Assembly (NCBI RefSeq): GCF_014650595.1
Contig: NZ_BMVG01000001.1
Location: 496,001 to 560,000 of the forward strand
DNA from: Streptomyces alanosinicus
GTDB taxonomy: Bacteria > Actinomycetota > Actinomycetes > Streptomycetales > Streptomycetaceae
Direction of reading: 5' to 3'
DNA length: 64,000 nt
Part shown: positions 42,527 through 54,711 of the stretch, piece after piece
Numbering within the stretch: the stretch's first letter is position 1
How the letters are laid out: every line of letters begins with the position of its first letter
Made by a program: the position numbers and the translations under genes
The notes under the pieces: generated by a model
What the model was told of the DNA's origin: nothing
The model's database searches: none
Seen by the model: the letters and a program-made list of their open reading frames with translations, nothing else

Positions 42527-43678
42527 GTGAAAAACGCCCGCACCCGCATCCTCACCCTCGTCCTCACCCTGCTCGGCGTCCAGCTGAGCTGGCTCGTCGC
42601 GCCCGCCTACGCCTGCGGATGCGGAGCGATGGTGCCGGACCCGGCGAGAGAGATAGCCGTCAGCGACGAGCAGTCCGTACTGCGCTGGGACGGCCGCCAG
42701 GAGCAGATCGTGATGCGGCTGACGGTGAACGGCGACGCGCGGCACGCCGCCTGGATCATGCCCGTCCCGCACCGCGCCGCCGTCCGCCTCGGCGACCCCG
42801 CCCTCTTCGACCAGCTGGCCACCGCCACGGCCCCCGTGCACCGCACGCGCTACCACTTCTGGCCGTACAACGGCGACTGGCCCTTCGACGACCATGACTC
42901 CGCCGCCGACGCCCCCGCACCCGGCGCCGACTCCGCCGTCGGTGTCGTCGACCGCCAGCGGCTCGGCCCCTTCGACGTGGCCCGGCTGACCGCCACCGAC
43001 CCGGCCGCCCTGGAGGACTGGCTGCACACCCACGGCTTCTCCCTCCCCGCCCGGCTGAAGACGGCCCTGCGGCCGTACGTCGACCGGCACTGGGAGTACG
43101 TGGCCGTCCGCCTCGCCCCGGACACCGGCACCGGCACCGGCACCGGCGGCAGCACCGGCCCGCTGCACGGCGCGCTGGATCCGCTCCACCTCACCTTCGC
43201 CTCGGACCGCCCGGTGTACCCGATGCGGCTGTCCCGCCTCGCCTCCCTCCCGCAGTCGCTCGGCCTGTACGTCCTGGCCGCACACCGGATGCAGACGCGC
43301 TCGGCGATCGGCGGCCTGCAGCCCACCGTGCTCTTCGCGGGCCGCGTCCACCCGCACGGCGGCGCCCTCGGCAAGCTCGCCGCCCGCACGCCGTATCTGA
43401 CCGCGCTCACCCAGCGGTTCCCCGAGCCGTCCCGTATCTCCGGCGACCACGAGCTGGTCCGGGCCGCCGCCGACACCCCGGTCCAGCAGGTGGACTACGA
43501 GGACCGGCTGCTCACGGTCGGCGGCATCCCGGCCTGGCTGCTCACGGTCGGCGGCATCCTGCTGGCCGCCGGCACCGCCTTCACCGTGGTCGTCGTACGG
43601 CGCTCCCGGCGGCCGGTGACCCCGCCGCCGCCCGTGCAGCCCCCGCCGCCGGTCACCCCGTCGGCGCCCCTCGGCTGA
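42527..43678 (+). CDS. DUF2330 domain membrane protein
   Basis: Protein of 383 residues with a signal peptide (ILTLVLTLLGVQLSWLVAPAYA) followed at once by CGCG, an extracellular domain of about 290 residues and a C-terminal membrane helix (AWLLTVGGILLAAGTAFTVVVV). The CGCGAMVPDPAREIAVSDEQSV start and WIMPVPHRA region are typical of DUF2330. A Thr/Gly run (TGTGTGTGGSTG) and a Pro-rich tail are also present. A 24-base direct duplication encodes LLTVGGI twice near the membrane helix. GTG start. Function is unknown. Confidence 0.82.
   Translation: MKNARTRILTLVLTLLGVQLSWLVAPAYACGCGAMVPDPAREIAVSDEQSVLRWDGRQEQIVMRLTVNGDARHAAWIMPVPHRAAVRLGDPALFDQLATATAPVHRTRYHFWPYNGDWPFDDHDSAADAPAPGADSAVGVVDRQRLGPFDVARLTATDPAALEDWLHTHGFSLPARLKTALRPYVDRHWEYVAVRLAPDTGTGTGTGGSTGPLHGALDPLHLTFASDRPVYPMRLSRLASLPQSLGLYVLAAHRMQTRSAIGGLQPTVLFAGRVHPHGGALGKLAARTPYLTALTQRFPEPSRISGDHELVRAAADTPVQQVDYEDRLLTVGGIPAWLLTVGGILLAAGTAFTVVVVRRSRRPVTPPPPVQPPPPVTPSAPLG
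43506..43559 (+). repeat. 24-bp direct duplication inside the DUF2330 gene
   Basis: The 24 bases at 43506-43529 are repeated exactly at 43536-43559, with a 30-base period. The duplication is in frame and repeats LLTVGGI. Confidence 0.85.
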
Positions 43679-43726
43679 GACGATGTCGTACGGGAAGGGC
43701 AGACACTCGGGAAAGGCGACACGAGC

Positions 43727-44398
43727 ATGAGCGACTCCCAGCTCTGGGACGACGTCGACGACTACTTCACCAGCCTGCTGGCGCCCGACGACGAGGCGCT
43801 GCAGGCGGCCCTGCGCGAGAACGACGCCGCCGGGCTGCCGCAGATCGCCGTCACGGCGGCGCAGGGCAAGTTCCTCCAGCTGCTGGCCCAGGTACAGGGC
43901 GCGCGGCACATCCTGGAGATCGGCACACTCGGCGGTTACAGCACGATCTGGCTGGCCCGCGCCCTGCCCGAGGACGGCAGGCTGGTGTCACTGGAGTACG
44001 ACGCCAGGCACGCGGAGGTGGCGGCCCGCAACCTCGCCCGAGCCGGCCTGGACCGGATCGCGGAGGTGCGGGTGGGGCCAGCCCTGGAGTCGCTGCCCAA
44101 GCTCGCGGACGAGAACCCGGCCCCGTTCGACCTGGTGTTCATCGACGCCGACAAGGCCAACAACGCGCACTACGTGGAGTGGGCGCTGCGGCTCACCCGC
44201 ACCGGCAGCGTGATCGTGCTGGACAACGTGGTGCGCGGCGGCCGGGTCACCGACGCGGGCAGCACCGACCCCGACGTCCTGGGCACGCGCGCGGCGATCG
44301 AGATGATCGCCACGCATCCGCGGCTGACCGGCACGGCGATCCAGACGGTCGGCGGCAAGGGCCACGACGGCTTCGCGCTGGCTCGCGTACTGGCCTGA
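43727..44398 (+). CDS. Class I O-methyltransferase (COMT-like)
   Basis: Methyltransferase of 223 residues in the Methyltransf_3 group (caffeoyl-CoA/catechol type). Landmarks are GKFLQLLAQVQGARHILEIGTLGGYSTIWLA (motif I), LVSLEYDARHAEVAARN, FDLVFIDADKANNAHYVEWAL with the metal-binding Asp, and IVLDNVVRGGRV. Full length. GAAAGGCGAC precedes the ATG. The likely acceptor is a catechol-like hydroxyl with Mg2+. A strong hairpin terminator follows directly. Confidence 0.92.
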   Translation: MSDSQLWDDVDDYFTSLLAPDDEALQAALRENDAAGLPQIAVTAAQGKFLQLLAQVQGARHILEIGTLGGYSTIWLARALPEDGRLVSLEYDARHAEVAARNLARAGLDRIAEVRVGPALESLPKLADENPAPFDLVFIDADKANNAHYVEWALRLTRTGSVIVLDNVVRGGRVTDAGSTDPDVLGTRAAIEMIATHPRLTGTAIQTVGGKGHDGFALARVLA

Positions 44399-44399
44399 A

Positions 44400-44424
44400 G
44401 CCACCCCCGTCACACGGGGGTGGC
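44400..44424 (+). terminator. Hairpin terminator after O-methyltransferase
   Basis: GCCACCCCCGT and ACGGGGGTGGC pair perfectly over 11 bases around CAC, directly after the stop codon and 4 bp before the convergent FHA gene stop. Confidence 0.8.
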
Positions 44425-44427
44425 GGC

Positions 44428-44820
44428 TCAAACCTCCTGGTAGAAGCCGACGTTGACGCTGCGCGGCGCGGTGCGGTCCTGGATCACGATCTCGCCGGAC
44501 CCGCCGTGCGGCAGCGCTACGGCCGTGCCGTAGCCGAGGGGCTGCTCGTACTCCCCGAGCAGCAGCCGGACTTCGGACGACGGCTCGGCCTGGGAACCGC
44601 GCAGCCAGGTCAACTGCCAGCCGCCGTCCGGGCCGCAGCGGAACTCCAGATGCACCCGGGAGACGAACAGCCAGTCGTCCGGGGTGACCAGCCGGCACGC
44701 GGACGCGTCCCGCCCGAGCCGGAGGACGGCGCCCGGTTCGCTCGGTGCGTCGGCCATGGCCATACCGGCCGTGGCACCCGCGTCCGCTCCGGAGACGGTG
44801 GCCATGGTGAGTTCGAGCAC
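44428..44820 (-). CDS. FHA-domain protein
   Basis: Stand-alone forkhead-associated domain of 130 residues. The phosphothreonine-binding landmarks are visible: GAVLRLGRDASACRLVTPDDWLFVSRVHLEFRC contains the conserved Gly-Arg and the Ser-Arg-x-His, and LTWLRGSQAEPSS stands in place of the usual Asn-Gly. It would bind phosphothreonine peptides of Ser/Thr kinase targets. GTG at 44820 has AGGGGG upstream. No kinase gene is adjacent. The partner is unknown. Confidence 0.78.
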   Translation of the reverse strand: MLELTMATVSGADAGATAGMAMADAPSEPGAVLRLGRDASACRLVTPDDWLFVSRVHLEFRCGPDGGWQLTWLRGSQAEPSSEVRLLLGEYEQPLGYGTAVALPHGGSGEIVIQDRTAPRSVNVGFYQEV

Positions 44821-44944
44821 GCGTGTTCCCCCTGTGACGTTCCACGTCAGACGTCCCTCGACGTCCTTGCCCGGCGGCCGGATCACCTGCCGCCGCCGCA
44901 TGATAGAACGCCCGGCCGCGCGCCGTCTTGGGCACAATGGAGTC

Positions 44945-45393
44945 ATGACCGAGCGAAAGCCACCAGGGGTGCCGTTCGACTCGTGGGTGGACAAGCAGAT
45001 CCGTGACGCGCAGGGGCGCGGTGAGTTCGAGCGATTGCCGGGGGCGGGCGAGCCGCTGCCCGTCGAGGTCGACTCCGCCTACGACGAACTGTGGTGGATC
45101 AGACGGAAGATGGCGCGCGAGGGCCTGTCCGTGCTGCCGCCCGCGCTCGCGCTGCGCAAGGAGGCCGAGGACGCGCTGGAGGCGGCGTACGCGGCGCCCT
45201 CGGAGCGGATCGCACGGAAGATCATCGAGGACATCAACGTCAAGATCAAGGACATGATGTTCAAGCCGCCACCCGGCCCCCCGCTGGGCAGGAAGCCGTA
45301 CGACGTGGAGGAGGTCGTCCGCGCCTGGCGCCGACGCCGGGCCGCCGCCACGGGCACCCCAGGCACCCCAGGCACCCCAGGCACCCCGGAATC

Positions 45394-45397
<4 letters not shown>
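44945..45397 (+). CDS. DUF1992 (DnaJ-homologue subfamily C member 28-like) protein
   Basis: Small basic protein of 150 residues. The family motif is WVDKQIRDAQGRGEFERLPGAGEPL, followed by a helical domain (DELWWIRRKMAREGLSVLP, RKIIEDINVKIKDMMFKPP). A C-terminal tail of GTP tripeptide repeats arises from a 9-base tandem repeat. Stop overlaps the acetyltransferase start (ATGA). Cellular role of DUF1992 is not established. Confidence 0.88.
45352..45388 (+). repeat. 9-bp tandem repeat at end of the DUF1992 gene
   Basis: About four copies of GGCACCCCA encode Gly-Thr-Pro repeats in the C-terminal tail. Such a tract can vary in copy number without loss of frame. Confidence 0.8.
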
Positions 45398-49145
<3,748 letters not shown>

Positions 49146-49154
49146 ACGCCTGGA

Positions 49155-49823
49155 TCAGCCGATGTGCAGCCGGAGCGCCCCGTCGCCGGTCGCCTCGACC
49201 CGCACCCGCGTGAGGTCGGGCACGGTCACATCGGGATCGTGCAGCCCGGCGCGGGGGCCGACGCCCACCACCGTCATCCCCGCGGAGCGCCCGGCCGCGA
49301 TTCCGGCCCCGGAGTCCTCGAAGACCACGCAGTCGGCCGGACCCACACCCAGTTCGGCCGCGCCCTTCAGAAAGCCCTCGGGATCGGGCTTGCTGGCACC
49401 GACCGACTCCGCGGTGACCCGCACCCGCGGCAACGGCAGCCCGGCGGCGTTCATCCGCGCGGTGGACAGCGCGACGTCGGCGGAGGTCACCAGCGCATGC
49501 GGCAGACCGGCCAGCGAGGCGAGGAACGCGCTCGCACCGGCGATCTCGACCACACCGTCGGTGTCGGCGGTCTCCTCGGCCAGCATGCGGGCGTTGTCCG
49601 CGAGGTTCTGCTCCACGGGCCGCTCGGGCAGCAGTACGGCCATGGAGGCGTGCCCCTGCCGGCCGTGGACGACCTTCATCACCTCGTCGCCGTCCAGCCC
49701 GTGCCGGTCGGCCCAGCGCCGCCAGATGCGCTCGACGACGGCGTCCGAGTTGACGAGGGTGCCGTCCATGTCGAGCAGAAGGGCACGGGCGGTCAGGACG
49801 GTGGGCGCGGCGGTGGCCGTCAT
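49155..49823 (-). CDS. HAD-superfamily phosphatase (sugar-phosphatase-like)
   Basis: HAD hydrolase of 222 residues. Motif I is LLLDMDGTLVNSDAVVERIW, motif II VTSADV, motif III around GASKPDPEGFLKGA, and motif IV VVFEDSGAGIAAGRSAGM. The alpha-helical cap of about 70 residues and the VHGRQG segment resemble sugar phosphatases such as those acting on 2-deoxyglucose 6-phosphate or glycerol phosphate. ATG at 49823 has CTGGAG upstream. Tail to tail with the peptidoglycan-binding gene. From 49824 to 50015 there is no gene. Confidence 0.87.
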   Translation of the reverse strand: MTATAAPTVLTARALLLDMDGTLVNSDAVVERIWRRWADRHGLDGDEVMKVVHGRQGHASMAVLLPERPVEQNLADNARMLAEETADTDGVVEIAGASAFLASLAGLPHALVTSADVALSTARMNAAGLPLPRVRVTAESVGASKPDPEGFLKGAAELGVGPADCVVFEDSGAGIAAGRSAGMTVVGVGPRAGLHDPDVTVPDLTRVRVEATGDGALRLHIG

Positions 49824-50015
49824 CGGCAGCTCCAGGAAGGGAGAGACCCCAGGTCGAAGGGGACAAGGCGGCCCCGCCCGCCGGTCAGGGTAAACGGGCG
49901 GGAGCCACTTTGTTTCTCTACGGTACAAAACCCGGGCGATTCCCGCCACCACCCCCGTGAAGGGTTCACCGGCCGTTCAGCTCGGCCGCACCCCGCTCGC
50001 CGCGGCCGGCCGTCC

Positions 50016-50597
50016 TCAGCCTGCCACCGCCTCGTACAGGCTCCACACCCCGAGCCCGAGCATCAGCAGCGCCGCGATCTGGGTGATCAGCCGCAGCGGC
50101 ACCCTCTTCATCAGGGCCTTTCCACCGACGATGCCCAGTCCGGCGACGGCCCACAGACCGAGGGTCGCGCCGAGGCCGACGGAGAGGGGGTCGTCGTAAC
50201 GGGCGGCGAGGTTGGCGGTCATGATCTGGGTGAGATCGCCGAACTCGGCGACGAGGATCAGCGTGAAGCCGGTCCCCGCGACCTTCCAGAAGGACTGGTC
50301 GGCGGGCTTCCTGATCTCCTCCTCGTCCTCACCCTTCTGCAGCATCAGCATGGCCGCGCCACCGAGGAAGAGGACACCGGTGATCGCGTGCACGATCTGC
50401 TGCGGCAGCAGGGTCAGCACGCTGCCGGCCGCGACGGCCAGCACGACATGCAGCAGGAAGGCGGCGGCGACGCCCGCGAAGACATGGCTCGCGCGGTAGC
50501 GGGTGCCGAGGACGAGGCCGGCGAGGGCGGTCTTGTCCGGCAGTTCGGCGAGGAAGATGACGCCGAAGACGAGCGCCGTCACGGTGATGCTGATCAA
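50016..50597 (-). CDS. TMEM165/GDT1 (UPF0016) family membrane protein
   Basis: Cation transporter-like membrane protein of 193 residues with six helices. The two family signatures are present: FLAELPDKTALAGLVLG in the first half and VAEFGDLTQIMTANLAAR in the second, with Glu-x-Gly-Asp-like acidic pairs that bind metal. Members export Mn2+ or Ca2+. TTG start at 50597 is preceded by TTGAGGAACC. I saw no yybP-ykoY manganese riboswitch upstream. Confidence 0.9.
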   Translation of the reverse strand: MISITVTALVFGVIFLAELPDKTALAGLVLGTRYRASHVFAGVAAAFLLHVVLAVAAGSVLTLLPQQIVHAITGVLFLGGAAMLMLQKGEDEEEIRKPADQSFWKVAGTGFTLILVAEFGDLTQIMTANLAARYDDPLSVGLGATLGLWAVAGLGIVGGKALMKRVPLRLITQIAALLMLGLGVWSLYEAVAG

Positions 50598-50863
50598 GGT
50601 TCCTCAATCGGTCGGGGCTGCCCACCGAGAGTGCGGTACATCACGCGATGCGATGACACCTCGGCATGGCAGCGCACTCGGCGCCGGTGTCACGGGACAC
50701 GGGCGTGCACTGCTTGCCGAAGGTCTCGCCGGCGGCCCGCGCAAGGCCGCCTCCGGGCGCCGGCTCAGGCTGGCTGAGCAGTATGTCGACGGTCCGGCGA
50801 AGAGCTACTCCCCTTCTGCGCTCCCCATCGTACGGGATGTGAAAGTTCGGCCGTGGCTTTGTC

Positions 50864-51244
50864 ATGCTCGCCGCTCTTACCGGCGTCATAGCCTCCACCG
50901 CCCTGTTCGACTCCCCGTACGACGGCGCGACCTGGACCGCCGCCTCCGACGTCGGCATCGACCATCTCGTCCCGCCGGCCGAGGCCTGGGACTCCGGCGC
51001 GAGCAAGTGGACCACCGCCCAGCGGCAGGCCTTCGCCGACGACGTCACCCGCCCGCAGCTCCTCGCCGTCACCGACCACGTGAACCAGGCCAAGGGCGAC
51101 CAGGACCCGTCGACCTGGGTCCCGTCCCGGTCCGCCTACGTCTGCACGTACGTCCGCGCCTGGGTGCAGGTCAAGTACTACTACGACCTCTCGGTCGACT
51201 CAGCCGAGAAGACGGCCCTGACGAAGGACCTCGCGAGCTGCTGA
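50864..51244 (+). pseudogene. 5'-truncated HNH-family nuclease (secreted, DUF1524-like)
   Basis: The 126 residues match the C-terminal part of Streptomyces secreted HNH endonuclease-like proteins. Landmarks are SPYDGATWTAASDVGIDHLVPPAEAWDSGAS, TDHVNQAKGDQDPSTWVP and the end YVRAWVQVKYYYDLSVDSAEK. The usual signal peptide and first 80 to 100 residues are absent; a short LAALTGVIASTALF stretch joins directly to the core. The catalytic DHLVP and the Asn-x-x-Lys-x-Asp-x-Asp region remain. It is probably an internally deleted gene. Confidence 0.6.
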
Positions 51245-51284
51245 CCCCTGCCCCGCCAGGCGGGGCCCCGGGCGCCGTCCGGTG

Positions 51285-51929
51285 TCACGCCGGGCGGCGG
51301 CGCATCAGATATCCCGCTAGCGCGCCCGCGCCGAAGAGCGCCGCGAGCGAGACGGCCGTGGCGAGCCATGTCGCGCCGAGCCACTGCGCGCCGTAGTAGC
51401 CGAGGGCGACGCTGTACGCGGCCCAGGACAGACCGGCCAGCGCGGACCACGGGACGAACTCGCGGGCGCGGCGATGCGCGGCGCCGGCGCAGAAGGAGAC
51501 GACCGAGCGGCCGGCGGGGGCGAAGCGGGCGAGCACGACCAGCGCGCCACCGCCGTGGGCCAGCGCGTCACCGAGACGTTCCTGCGCGGTGGTCAGCCGC
51601 CGGGAGCGGGCTATCGCCCGGTCCAGCCGCGCTCCGCCCCGCCAGGCCAGCCGGTAGGCCACGAGATCGCCGAGGACCGAGGCGGTCGCCGCGGACAGGA
51701 TCAGCACCAGCAGGTCGGGCACGGAGTGCGTGACCCGGCCGGTCGCCGCTCCCGTCCCCGCCGCCGCTGCCGTACCCGCCGTGATGACCAGCACGCCGCT
51801 CGGCAGCACCGGCACGAACACGTCGAGCAGTACCGACACGACCACCGCGGCATAGATCCACGGTCCGGTGGCCAGCGCCCCCAGACTCTCCAACACGACG
51901 ACTCCCGTCACTCCCCCGTTGACAGCCAT
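51285..51929 (-). CDS. DedA-family membrane protein
   Basis: Membrane protein of 214 residues with the DedA/SNARE-associated layout. Re-entrant and membrane helices include YAAVVVSVLLDVFVPVLPSG, SAATASVLGDLVAYRLAWRGG and ALVVLARFAPAGRSVVSFCAGAAH, the last with the conserved Phe-x-Pro-x-x-Arg pattern. Family members are thought to move or flip polyprenyl or phospholipids using the proton gradient. ATG at 51929 has only a weak ribosome site. Stands alone. Confidence 0.85.
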   Translation of the reverse strand: MAVNGGVTGVVVLESLGALATGPWIYAAVVVSVLLDVFVPVLPSGVLVITAGTAAAAGTGAATGRVTHSVPDLLVLILSAATASVLGDLVAYRLAWRGGARLDRAIARSRRLTTAQERLGDALAHGGGALVVLARFAPAGRSVVSFCAGAAHRRAREFVPWSALAGLSWAAYSVALGYYGAQWLGATWLATAVSLAALFGAGALAGYLMRRRPA

Positions 51930-52144
51930 ACAGCGTACGCGGGGGATGTGACAGGAGAGTCTCGGGGGTCTCAGGGGGCTCGTAGGACTCATGGGGCCTG
52001 CCCGAGGGCCGTACTCCCCCGAATGGCGCACTCTCACCCGGACGGCGCACTTTCACCCGGATGGCACGCCCCGGCCTGCGGGGCCGTCACGCGTCCCGTA
52101 GCAACGAGGAAAGCCCTGTCCACGCCGACGGGGCCCAGATCCGA

Positions 52145-52717
52145 ATGAAACGGCGCATACGAGCAGAGAAAAAGGTGCACATCATGGTCGCAGCCGTCTA
52201 CGCGGGCGCCCTCGCCGCAGCCCTGTTCGCGACCGGGAGCGCAACCGCTCCCGGCGTCTCCTCCCTGGAGACCGTCGGCGAGTTCGCCCCACCGAACGCG
52301 TCCGTGTCGTCGAAGGCGGTGACGTACAACCAGAGCCTCGTCCCGTCGGGCACCTGGATCCGGGTCCGCCAACAGACCCAGCGCAACGGCGCCACCACCG
52401 TCCAGGTACGGGTGACCGGCATCAAGGCCGGCCACCTCTTCGGGGTGCACGTCCATCAGAAGGCCTGCGGCGCCGACCCGGCCGCCGCCGGCTCGCACTA
52501 CCAGGACAAGGCCGGCACGGACTCCACCCACGTCAACGCGGCGAACGAGGTCTGGCTGGACTTCAAGTCCGACAGCCACGGCGGGGGCATGGCCACCGCC
52601 CAGCACACCTGGACCTTCCGCAAGGGCGAGGCCTCCTCGGTGGTGATCCACAGCGAGCCCGGTATGAAGGGCAGCCGGGTGGCCTGCTTCACCGTGCCCT
52701 TCGGCGAGACCTCGTAG
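52145..52717 (+). CDS. Secreted Cu/Zn superoxide dismutase-like protein
   Basis: Secreted protein of 190 residues with a SodC-like beta-barrel. FGVHVHQKACG gives two copper-ligand His and the disulfide Cys, AGSHYQDKAG a third His, and HTWTFRKGEASSVVIHSEPG the region near the active-site loop, with the second Cys in SRVACFTV. Some zinc-loop ligands are not obvious, so activity is uncertain. A long basic N-region (MKRRIRAEKKVHIM) precedes the signal helix; an ATG at 52184 would start closer to it. Hairpin terminator follows. Confidence 0.72.
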   Translation: MKRRIRAEKKVHIMVAAVYAGALAAALFATGSATAPGVSSLETVGEFAPPNASVSSKAVTYNQSLVPSGTWIRVRQQTQRNGATTVQVRVTGIKAGHLFGVHVHQKACGADPAAAGSHYQDKAGTDSTHVNAANEVWLDFKSDSHGGGMATAQHTWTFRKGEASSVVIHSEPGMKGSRVACFTVPFGETS

Positions 52718-52741
52718 ACACGCGACAGCACGCGTCCACGG

Positions 52742-52776
52742 CGGCGCCCTTCCCCTCGTGACGGGGAAGAGCGCCG
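52742..52776. terminator. Bidirectional hairpin between SodC-like and DoxX genes
   Basis: CGGCGC-CC-TTCCCC pairs with GGGGAA-GA-GCGCCG around TCGTGAC. It sits between convergent genes and can serve both. Confidence 0.7.
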
Positions 52777-52782
52777 GGTGCG

Positions 52783-53238
52783 TCAGGCCGCTATCGGGGC
52801 CTGCTCGGCGGCGGTCCTGTCACCCTCGGTGGTGCGCCGGGCGAAGAGCCGGTCGAGGCCGAAGGCGCCGGAACCGGTGAAGACCAGCAGGAGGAACGCC
52901 CAGCAGAACAGGACCGACAGCTCGCCGCCGTTCTGGATGGGCCACAGCGCGGCCTGCTGGTGGACGTCGAAGTAGGCGTACGCCATCGAGCCCGAGGCGA
53001 TCAGCGCGGCGCCGCGGGTGCCGAGGCCGAGAAGCACCAGAGCGCCGGCGACCAGCTGGATCACGGCCGCGTACCAGCCGGGCCAGGTGCCGGCCGGGAT
53101 CGTGCCGCCCTGGGTGCCGACGGCGCCGCCGAGCACACCGAAGAGGGACGCGGCGCCGTGCACGGCGAAGAGCAGGCCTACGACGATGCGGAAGAGCCCG
53201 AGGGCGTAGGGCTGAGCGGAGTTGAGACGTGCGGTCAT
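52783..53238 (-). CDS. DoxX-family membrane protein
   Basis: Four-helix membrane protein of 151 residues. Family landmarks are LFRIVVGLLFAVHGAASLFG, VIQLVAGALVLLGLGTRGAALIASGSMAYAYF and LFCWAFLLLVFTGSGAFGLDRL. DoxX relatives take part in sulfur or redox metabolism of membranes and in mycobacterial oxidative-stress complexes with SodA. Closeness to a superoxide-dismutase-like gene is suggestive but they are convergent. GGAGAACC precedes the ATG. Confidence 0.87.
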   Translation of the reverse strand: MTARLNSAQPYALGLFRIVVGLLFAVHGAASLFGVLGGAVGTQGGTIPAGTWPGWYAAVIQLVAGALVLLGLGTRGAALIASGSMAYAYFDVHQQAALWPIQNGGELSVLFCWAFLLLVFTGSGAFGLDRLFARRTTEGDRTAAEQAPIAA

Positions 53239-53345
53239 GGGGATGGTTCTCCTCTTCGGTGTCGGTCGGGCCGGCCGGGGACGTGTGGTGCACAGGGCCG
53301 GTCATGGGGGCGGCGGTACCGAATGAGAGACCAGGTTAGGGCTAC

Positions 53346-53606
53346 CTAATCATTACTTGCAAGTTCAACATTGTGGAGGACGGCGCTCCGCGTGGACCGC
53401 CCCCGCACCTCCAGCCCGCCGAGAAGCTCGGCCGTGGCCTCGGCCACCGCGGCCACCGCGCGGTCGAAGACCTCACGGTTGTGCGCGGCAGGTGCCCGGA
53501 ATCCCGAGACCTTCCGCACGTACTGCAGCGCGGCGGCGTGGATGTCCTCGTCCGTGGCCTCGTCGGGCAGCACGGGCGGACGCAGTGTCTTGATGCTCCG
53601 GCACAT
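53346..53606 (-). CDS. DUF2277 family protein
   Basis: Small protein of 86 residues. The family signature is the start MCRSIKTLRPP followed by helical IHAAALQYVRKVSGFRAPAAHNREVFDRAV. Function is not known. I chose the ATG at 53606, because the long open frame upstream is the shadow of the divergent ketopantoate reductase gene. The 107 bp to the DoxX start hold no gene. Confidence 0.87.
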   Translation of the reverse strand: MCRSIKTLRPPVLPDEATDEDIHAAALQYVRKVSGFRAPAAHNREVFDRAVAAVAEATAELLGGLEVRGRSTRSAVLHNVELASND

Positions 53607-53699
53607 GCCCCCAGTCTCACGCAGCCCGGGCCCCGGTGCGACGATCACGGAGAAGGCGGCCACCGATCCCCGGGGCCGACCGACGAAGGGAACAGCCTC

Positions 53700-54599
53700 A
53701 TGGCGACCAAGCACACCGTGGCCATCCTCGGCCCCGGCGGCACCGGCGGCCTCCTCGCCGCCCTGCTCTCCCGCTCCGGCCACCGCGTCATCTGCCTGGC
53801 CCGCGAGGAGACCGCCGACGCCCTGCGCGGCAGCGGCATCCGGGTCCGCAGCCGCCAGTTCGGCGAGTTCACGGCCCCCGTCGAGGCGGACACCGAGTTG
53901 CGCGAACCGGTGGACGCCTGTCTGATCACCGTCAAGCACACCGCCCTGGACGCCGCCCTCACCCGCGTCCCGCCCACGGCCCTGGGCGACGCCCTCGTCG
54001 TACCGCTCCTGAACGGCGTCGAGCACCCCGCGGCCCTGCGTGACCGCTTCCGCCCGGACCGGGTGGCACCGGCCGTGATCCGCGTGGAGTCCACCCGTCT
54101 CGCCCCGGGCGTGATCGAGCACGGCAGCCCGTTCACGGAGATCGACCTCACCGGCGACGCCGTCCCGCGCCCCCGCCTCGACGAACTGGCCGCCACCCTC
54201 ACGTCCGCCGGTGTGACGGCCCGCGTCCTCGGGGACGAGACGGCGGCCCTGTGGGCCAAGATGGCCTTCCTCGCCCCGTTCGCCCTGCTGACCACGCGGT
54301 ACGGCCTCCCCCTCGGCGACGTCCGCACCCGGCACCGCACGGAACTCCAGTCCCTGGTCGCCGAGACCGCGGCCGTCAGCCGCGCCTGCGGCGCCCCCGC
54401 CGACCCGGCCCAGGCCCTGGCCCGGTACGACGCCTTCGCGCCCGCCGCCAAGTCGTCCATGCAGCGCGACGCCGAGGCGGGCCGCCCGCTCGAACTCGAC
54501 GCCATCGGCGGGGCGCTGCTGCGCGCGGCCGGCCTGCACGGCGTACCGGTGCCGGTGACGGCCCGCCTGATGAGCGAACTGCGGGCCGCCGGCCACTGA
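53700..54599 (+). CDS. Ketopantoate reductase family protein (ApbA/PanE)
   Basis: NADPH-dependent 2-dehydropantoate 2-reductase-like enzyme of 299 residues. The Rossmann loop is VAILGPGGTGGLLAALLSRSGH, the active-site Lys is in LITVKHTALDAAL, and the C-terminal helical domain includes ALWAKMAFLAPFALLTTRYG and SSMQRDAEAGRPLELDAIGGALL. The conserved Asn-Gly in PLLNGVEHP is present. Full length. It may make pantoate for coenzyme A, although several paralogues exist in Streptomyces, so the pathway role is not certain. Confidence 0.87.
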   Translation: MATKHTVAILGPGGTGGLLAALLSRSGHRVICLAREETADALRGSGIRVRSRQFGEFTAPVEADTELREPVDACLITVKHTALDAALTRVPPTALGDALVVPLLNGVEHPAALRDRFRPDRVAPAVIRVESTRLAPGVIEHGSPFTEIDLTGDAVPRPRLDELAATLTSAGVTARVLGDETAALWAKMAFLAPFALLTTRYGLPLGDVRTRHRTELQSLVAETAAVSRACGAPADPAQALARYDAFAPAAKSSMQRDAEAGRPLELDAIGGALLRAAGLHGVPVPVTARLMSELRAAGH

Positions 54600-54711
54600 A
54601 CACGCCCGCCGGCGGGCCTCATCGGCCCGCCGGTCACCCGTTCGGCTGAACCTCCCCCCGGCCCCACGATCGAGCTCGCCTCCCAAAATCGAACAGGCGT
54701 AGCATTGCCGC

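Noticed and set aside
50598..50700. Possible manganese (yybP-ykoY) riboswitch before the GDT1-like gene
   Set aside because: No conserved loop motifs are visible; the region looks like ordinary GC-rich spacer.
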